Shown: positions 59,457 through 64,000 of the stretch, in pieces
How the letters are laid out: every line of letters begins with the position of its first letter
How positions within the stretch are numbered: the first letter of the stretch is position 1
Assembly (NCBI GenBank): GCA_016650125.1
Contig: JAENWT010000013.1
Location: 1 to 64,000, forward strand
Direction of reading: 5' to 3'
Length of the DNA stretch: 64,000 nt
Source of the DNA: Thermoleophilia bacterium
GTDB lineage: Bacteria; Actinomycetota; Thermoleophilia; Solirubrobacterales; 70-9
The notes under the pieces: generated by a model
Seen by the model: the letters and a program-made list of their open reading frames with translations, nothing else
Told to the model about the DNA's origin: nothing
Databases searched by the model: none
Program-made: the position numbers and the translations under genes

Positions 59457-60775
59457 ACCGCGATCCTGCTGAGCAGCCTCTCTGTGCCGGTCAGGGACAG
59501 CGATGTGGCTTCGGTGATGTCGACCTCGACCAGCTGGCCGGGCAGCGCGGTTCCTTCGAAGTTCACGGCCTTGTTGTGCCGGCTGCGCCCCCGGATCCGG
59601 GTCGGATCGTTGCGGCTAGGGCCTTCGACCAGCACTTCCAGCGAGCGGCCGACGAAACGCTGGGCCTCCTCTTTGGCACGGCGCTGGACCACTTCGAGCA
59701 GGGCGGCCATGCGCTCCTTCTTGACTGGATGGGACACCTGGCCGTCCATCTCCGCAGCGAGGGTTCCCCGGCGCGGCGAATAGATGAAAGTGAAGGCGCC
59801 GTCGTAGCCGACTTCCTCCACCACCTCGAGCGTCTGGACGAAGTCTTCGTCGGTCTCGCCGGGAAAGCCGACGATGATGTCGGTGGTGATGCCGCAGTCG
59901 GGCAGCCGTTCGTGGATCATCGCGACCCGGTCCATGTAGCGCTCGCGCGTATAGGTGCGGCGCATCTTCTTGAGGATCGGGCTCGAACCGGACTGGAGCG
60001 GCAGGTGGATGTGCTCGCACAGTCCGGGCAGCTCCGCGTGGGCTTCGATCACGTCCTCGCGCATGTCCTTGGGGTGCGGACTGGTGTATCGGATGCGCTC
60101 GATGCCGTCGACCTGGTCGACCCGTCGAAGCAGGTCGGAGAATCGGATCCGGGTCTCTTTCGGCAGGTCACGCCCGTAGCTGTTGACGTTCTGTCCGAGC
60201 AGGGTCAGTTCCATGACGCCGTCGGCGGCCTGGCGCTCGGCCTCGGCGATCAGCAGGTCGGGGTCGCGGCTCTCTTCACGCCCCCGGGTGGTCGGCACGA
60301 TGCAGTAGGAGCAGGCACAGTTGCAGCCCTGTGAGATCTGGAGCCAGCCCTGGAACTGACGCTCCCGGTGTGACGGCAGGTCACCCGAGAATTCCTCGAA
60401 TTCGAAAAACCCCTGGGCGGTCAATGAGTCCGAGTTCAGGAATTCAGCCAGACGATGGATCTGCCCCGGGCCGAATGCGACGTCGACGAACGGAAACCGG
60501 CGGAACACCTCGTCCTTGACCGACTGGGCCCAGCAGCCGCCGACCCCGATGATGCGCCCGGGATCCTCGGACTTGAGCCGCTTGGCTTCACCGAGGTGGG
60601 AAATGAAACGGTTGTCCGCGTTCTCCCGGATCGAACAGGTGTTGAAGAGGATCAGGTCGGCGGCCTCACGCGTTTCGACCTCCGAGTAGCCGAGCGAGGT
60701 CAGCATGCCTTTCATGCGCTCGGAATCGTGGGCGTTCATCTGGCACCCGAAGGTGGTGACGTGGAACTTCTTCAT
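59453..60775 (-). CDS. miaB: tRNA-2-methylthio-N6-dimethylallyladenosine synthase MiaB
   Basis: Radical-SAM methylthiotransferase that adds a methylthio group to i6A37 made by MiaA. From the ATG at 60775 the 440 residues contain the MTTase domain with three cysteines (TFGCQMN, NTCSIRENA, GCWAQ), the radical-SAM cluster CNCACSYC, and a C-terminal TRAM domain (VEGPSRNDPTRIRGR region). The open frame extends upstream across the next gene but without family similarity. The stop overlaps the miaA start by four bases. Confidence 0.97.
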   Translation of the reverse strand: MKKFHVTTFGCQMNAHDSERMKGMLTSLGYSEVETREAADLILFNTCSIRENADNRFISHLGEAKRLKSEDPGRIIGVGGCWAQSVKDEVFRRFPFVDVAFGPGQIHRLAEFLNSDSLTAQGFFEFEEFSGDLPSHRERQFQGWLQISQGCNCACSYCIVPTTRGREESRDPDLLIAEAERQAADGVMELTLLGQNVNSYGRDLPKETRIRFSDLLRRVDQVDGIERIRYTSPHPKDMREDVIEAHAELPGLCEHIHLPLQSGSSPILKKMRRTYTRERYMDRVAMIHERLPDCGITTDIIVGFPGETDEDFVQTLEVVEEVGYDGAFTFIYSPRRGTLAAEMDGQVSHPVKKERMAALLEVVQRRAKEEAQRFVGRSLEVLVEGPSRNDPTRIRGRSRHNKAVNFEGTALPGQLVEVDITEATSLSLTGTERLLSRIAV

Positions 60776-60824
60776 CGGTGACGAGGTTACCGGCACCGCT
60801 GACAACGGAAGGTCGCTTCGTCGA

Positions 60825-61091
60825 TCAGAAGCGGGCGGGAACCACGACCGGAGTGACCGAAGCCTCTTCGCCGGTGGCAAGCTCGCCTTCTTCACGCTGG
60901 TGCTGCTCCTCGACGGAAAGCTTGACCGCATAGGTCGCGGTGCCGGCCACCAGCAGGACCCCGAGGACCAGCAATCCGACCATCGTGTTCCGGTTCGGAA
61001 AGTCCTTGGAGCGCAGGCCGACGAGGCAGGTGAGGACGGCCAGGGCGGCGAGGCAGAGTCCGAAGACGATAAAGGTGGTCTGGAGATCCAT
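60825..61091 (-). CDS. Small membrane protein, unknown function
   Basis: An 88-residue protein with two hydrophobic helices (TFIVFGLCLAALAVLTCLVGL and MVGLLVLGVLLVAGTATYAV) and a charged, glutamate-rich tail. It lies between rny and miaB in the same direction, 68 bases after rny and 49 bases before miaB. I do not recognise a family. The position next to a RNase Y without its usual membrane helix is suggestive but no more. Confidence 0.75.
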   Translation of the reverse strand: MDLQTTFIVFGLCLAALAVLTCLVGLRSKDFPNRNTMVGLLVLGVLLVAGTATYAVKLSVEEQHQREEGELATGEEASVTPVVVPARF

Positions 61092-61159
61092 CGAGGCAAT
61101 CTTATCTGCTGGGCGAGGCGGTTTGCCCTCCGGCGAGGGCCGACCGCCGGATTGGCTCC

Positions 61160-62629
61160 CTAACGGGCGATCTTGGTCGCCCGGAGCTCGCGGATCACCG
61201 TGATCTTGATCTGCCCGGGATACTCCATCTCCCGTTCGATCGCGGTGGCGATCTCGTGGGAGATGACCGCCACGGCACGGTCGTCAACCTGACCCGGATC
61301 GACGATGACCCGGATCTCGCGACCGGCCTGCATCGCGTAGACCTTGCGCACACCGGTCTGGCGCAGCGCGATCTCCTCGAGGTCGCCGAGCCGGGTCACG
61401 TACTGCTCGAGCGAGTCGCCCCGGGCGCCCGGCCGGGCGCCGGAAAGGGCGTCGGCCGCCTGCACGATCACCGCTTCCACGGTCACCGGTTCGATCTCGT
61501 TGTGATGGGCCTCGATCGCGTGGGTGATCGAGTCGATCTCGTCGTAGCGGCGAGCCAGACGGGCTCCGACTGAAGCGTGGGTTCCTTCCACCTCATGGCT
61601 GACCGCCTTGCCGATGTCGTGGAGCAGCGCGGCGCGGCGGGCGACTTCGACCGAAGCGCCGAGCTCGGCCGCCATCATCGCCGCCAGCTGCGAGGACTCG
61701 ACCAGGTGGGCCAGCACGTTCTGGCTGTAGCTCGTCCGGAAGCGGAGCCGGCCCAGCAAACGGACCAGTTCCGGGTGAACCCCGGTGACCCGGGCATCGA
61801 GCAGCGCCGATTCGGCCGCCTCGATCATGAAGTCGTCGAGCTCGGACTCCGATTCGGTGAACGCGGCCTCACAGGAAGCCGGGTGGATGCGCCCGTCGGC
61901 AATCAGCTTCTCCAGGGTCAGCCGCGCGACTTCGCGCCGCACTCCGTCGAAGCTCGAGAGCACGACGGTCTCCGGGGTCTCGTCGATGATGATGTCGACC
62001 CCGGTCAGGTTTTCGAGCGCCCGGATGTTCCGCCCGTCCTTGCCGATGATGCGGCCCTTCATGTCCTCGGACGGCAGATGGATCGAACGGGTGTTGCCTT
62101 CGATCGACTGGTTCGAGGCGAGCCGCTGCATCGCGACCGCGAGGATGCCCCGGGCCCGTCGCTCGGATTCGAGCTTGGCTTCGTCCTCGACCCGCTTGAT
62201 GGTCAGGCCGGCCTGGTGGCTCGCATCCGCCTCCACCTCTTTGAGCAGCAGTTTCCGGGCCTGTGCCTGTGAGAGTCCGGCGACCCGCTCGAGCTCCTCC
62301 AGCTGTCGCTCACGGGCCTCAGCAACGATGCCTTCGCCTTCGATCACCTTCTCCTCGCGCACCTCCAGCAGGTCGTTCCGCCGATCGGCCTCCCGCAGCT
62401 TGGTCTGCGCCGATTCGAGTTCGCGCAGGGCGCGCTCTTCCATCCGGATGATCTCCTCACGGCGGGCCCGCAGCTCGGCCTGGGCCGAAAGCGCGCCGGG
62501 TTCGCCCCCGGGCATCGCCGATGGATCGAGCCGCTGACCGTTGACCCGGCCGGCGTCATTTTCACCGAGGTCTTCCGGTTCAGCCGTTCCGGACCGGAGC
62601 CATGCAGGGATGAAAGAACGCAGTTCCAT
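61160..62629 (-). CDS. rny: Ribonuclease Y, without the usual N-terminal membrane helix
   Basis: Endoribonuclease that starts mRNA decay. The 489 residues comprise a coiled-coil (about 50-160), a KH domain (GRIIGKDGRNI at 192-202) and an HD phosphodiesterase domain with HD at 337-338 (LLHDIGKA) and the second motif EAHHNEIEP. Canonical RNase Y begins with a single transmembrane helix; here the first 50 residues (MELRSFIPAWLRSG then an acidic, Pro/Gly-rich stretch) have no such helix and no in-frame extension exists before recX. The protein would be cytoplasmic or only weakly attached. A 47-base gap separates it from recX. Confidence 0.94.
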   Translation of the reverse strand: MELRSFIPAWLRSGTAEPEDLGENDAGRVNGQRLDPSAMPGGEPGALSAQAELRARREEIIRMEERALRELESAQTKLREADRRNDLLEVREEKVIEGEGIVAEARERQLEELERVAGLSQAQARKLLLKEVEADASHQAGLTIKRVEDEAKLESERRARGILAVAMQRLASNQSIEGNTRSIHLPSEDMKGRIIGKDGRNIRALENLTGVDIIIDETPETVVLSSFDGVRREVARLTLEKLIADGRIHPASCEAAFTESESELDDFMIEAAESALLDARVTGVHPELVRLLGRLRFRTSYSQNVLAHLVESSQLAAMMAAELGASVEVARRAALLHDIGKAVSHEVEGTHASVGARLARRYDEIDSITHAIEAHHNEIEPVTVEAVIVQAADALSGARPGARGDSLEQYVTRLGDLEEIALRQTGVRKVYAMQAGREIRVIVDPGQVDDRAVAVISHEIATAIEREMEYPGQIKITVIRELRATKIAR

Positions 62630-62676
62630 GAAGGTCAGTTAAAGGTAGCTGACCGCCTCGCCCTGCCCTCCAGGAT

Positions 62677-63126
62677 TCAGGCAGCGGAATCTTTTCTTCG
62701 AATTGCGGCGTAGGCCTCCTCGACGGAGTACCCGCGCCGCGAGAGCAGTCCGAGGGCCCGGCTCTTGCCACGGTCGTCGCTCAGATCGACACCGCGCTCC
62801 TCCAGCGTGCGTGCCGCCCGGTCCACTTCGCTCTCCCCCGTGTCCTGCGCCAGTGCCTCCTGGATCAGGCCCTCGGGCATGCCACGTTTGCGCAACGTCT
62901 CACGGATCCGGGTTTGGCCCCAGCCGGAGATCTCACGTTTGTCCGAGGTGTATTCGATCGCGAACTTGCGGTCGTTCAGCGCCTCGTTCTCGATCAGGAA
63001 GTTGACGACCCGCTGGATCTCGTCCGGCTCGACCTCCCGTTCACCCAGCCAGGCCCGCATTTCGGTGACCGTGCGCTCCTTGCGCCCGATCGCCCCCAGC
63101 GCCTTGGCCAGGACTTCGTCAGCCAT
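62677..63126 (-). CDS. recX: Regulatory protein RecX
   Basis: Binds RecA filaments and limits their growth. The 149 residues are three-helix repeats of the RecX fold: the opening DEVLAKALGAIGRKERTVTEMRAWL, the middle NFLIENEALNDRKFAIEY, and RETLRKRGMPEGLIQEAL, followed by a third repeat. It lies 31 bases after recA in the same direction, the usual arrangement. The length is short but within the family range. Confidence 0.95.
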   Translation of the reverse strand: MADEVLAKALGAIGRKERTVTEMRAWLGEREVEPDEIQRVVNFLIENEALNDRKFAIEYTSDKREISGWGQTRIRETLRKRGMPEGLIQEALAQDTGESEVDRAARTLEERGVDLSDDRGKSRALGLLSRRGYSVEEAYAAIRRKDSAA

Positions 63127-63157
63127 TTTTTAGGTGAGCGGCCTGTCCCTGACGGGG

Positions 63158-64000
63158 TCAGGCCGCCTGCTTCTCCTCCGCCAGAGCGTCTTCGACAATC
63201 GCCACCGGAGCCTCGGCTTCCTTCTTGTCCACCGGGGCCGCAGCTTCCTTCTTATCCTTCGTGTCCTTCACTTCTTCCGTCTCTGCGGCCTCGATCGACG
63301 AGCCGTCCCGGGTGATGCCCAGGGACTCGAGGATCCGGGTCTCGATCTCCAGGGAGATATCCGGGTTCTCGGCCAGGAACTGCTTCGAGTTGCTGCGGCC
63401 CTGTCCGAGCCGGGTGTCGCCGTAGGAGAAGAAGGACCCGGACTTCTGGACCAGGTCGTGGTCGATGCCCAGATCGATCAGGCTGCCCTCACGGGAGATA
63501 CCCGTTCCGTATTCGATGTCGAATTCGGCCTGCTTGAACGGAGCGGCGACCTTGTTCTTCACGACCTTGACCCGGACCCGGTTGGCCACCGCCTCGGTGC
63601 CGTCCTTGAGGGTCTCGATGCGGCGGATGTCGAGCCGCTGCGAGGAATAGAACTTGAGCGCACGGCCGCCGGGCTGCGTTTCCGGCGAGCCGAACGACAC
63701 GCCGATCTTCTCGCGGATCTGGTTGGTGAACAGGCAGACCGTGTTCGCCCGGTTCAGATTGCCGGCCAGTTTACGCAGGGCCTGTGACATCAGCCGGGCC
63801 TGGAGGCCGACCGTGACGTCACCCATCTGCCCTTCGAGCTCGGCCCGCGGCGTCAGCGCGGCGACCGAGTCGATCGCGACCACGTCGACCGCGCCGGAGC
63901 GGGTCAGGACGTCGACGATTTCCAGCGCCTGCTCGCCGTAATCCGGCTGGGAGATCAGCAGTTCGTCCGTGTTGACGCCGATCCGCCGGGCGTAGACCGG
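63158..64000 (-). CDS. recA: Recombinase RecA (5' end beyond the window)
   Basis: DNA strand-exchange and SOS co-protease. The visible 280 codons cover the core after the P-loop: [20 protein letters not shown], the Walker B region [51 protein letters not shown], and the [12 protein letters not shown] loop, then a C-terminal tail very rich in Glu, Lys and Ala. That tail is longer and more charged than in many RecA proteins. The Walker A motif and the N-terminus lie outside the window. Confidence 0.97.
   Translation of the reverse strand, partial: PVYARRIGVNTDELLISQPDYGEQALEIVDVLTRSGAVDVVAIDSVAALTPRAELEGQMGDVTVGLQARLMSQALRKLAGNLNRANTVCLFTNQIREKIGVSFGSPETQPGGRALKFYSSQRLDIRRIETLKDGTEAVANRVRVKVVKNKVAAPFKQAEFDIEYGTGISREGSLIDLGIDHDLVQKSGSFFSYGDTRLGQGRSNSKQFLAENPDISLEIETRILESLGITRDGSSIEAAETEEVKDTKDKKEAAAPVDKKEAEAPVAIVEDALAEEKQAA

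Noticed and set aside
1-64000. CRISPR arrays, tRNA or rRNA genes, toxin-antitoxin or restriction systems
   Set aside because: No regularly spaced direct repeats, cloverleaf-like segments or matching protein families were seen on either strand.

Overview
The window is 64 kb of GC-rich, gene-dense bacterial chromosome with short gaps, many 4-base start/stop overlaps and frequent GTG and TTG starts. The gene content points to a free-living actinobacterium: a wax-ester/diacylglycerol acyltransferase, several TetR repressors and P450s, an MMPL exporter, MurT/GatD lipid II amidation, a c-di-AMP riboswitch in front of a cell-wall hydrolase, and the order recA-recX-rny-miaB-miaA-dapF-dapL. RNase Y and the diaminopimelate aminotransferase DapL suggest a deep lineage such as Thermoleophilia/Solirubrobacterales. 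That placement is inference; no rRNA gene is present.

Bases 1-31500 are mostly catabolic and lipid metabolism. They hold a cut gene end, a P450, a wax-ester synthase with a lipase-like partner, a metallo-beta-lactamase-fold hydrolase, MsrA, an amidase with a short-chain dehydrogenase, a bicupin, two aldehyde dehydrogenases, a GMC alcohol oxidase forming an alcohol-to-acid pair with one of them, ZIP, Kup and SulP transporters, two universal stress proteins, a convergent histidine kinase/response regulator pair, a crotonase-amidase-crotonase-VOC run, an ABC-2 exporter, a PhoD phosphatase and release factor 3. A 5'-truncated peroxiredoxin remnant lies at about 21.1 kb.

Bases 31500-46800 are envelope and regulation. 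A ydaO/c-di-AMP riboswitch precedes an NlpC/P60-type hydrolase whose only plausible start is an ATC codon. Two TetR genes follow, one divergent from an MMPL exporter and one co-transcribed with a P450. Two copies of a 64-base hairpin repeat precede a membrane phosphodiesterase. Small membrane proteins and a cyclophilin-hydrolase-formylglycine-generating-enzyme operon complete the region.

Bases 46800-64000 are core functions. A tightly coupled operon runs methyltransferase, lipid kinase, murT, methyltransferase, gatD. Then come dut, hflX, an epimerase divergent from hflX across a long inverted repeat, a copper-site lipoprotein, an intact IS30-family element, and the block dapL-dapF-miaA-miaB-rny-recX-recA (recA runs off the window). 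The DapF homologue has serine in place of both catalytic cysteines, which is the most surprising single observation. I see no CRISPR array, prophage, tRNA or rRNA gene.
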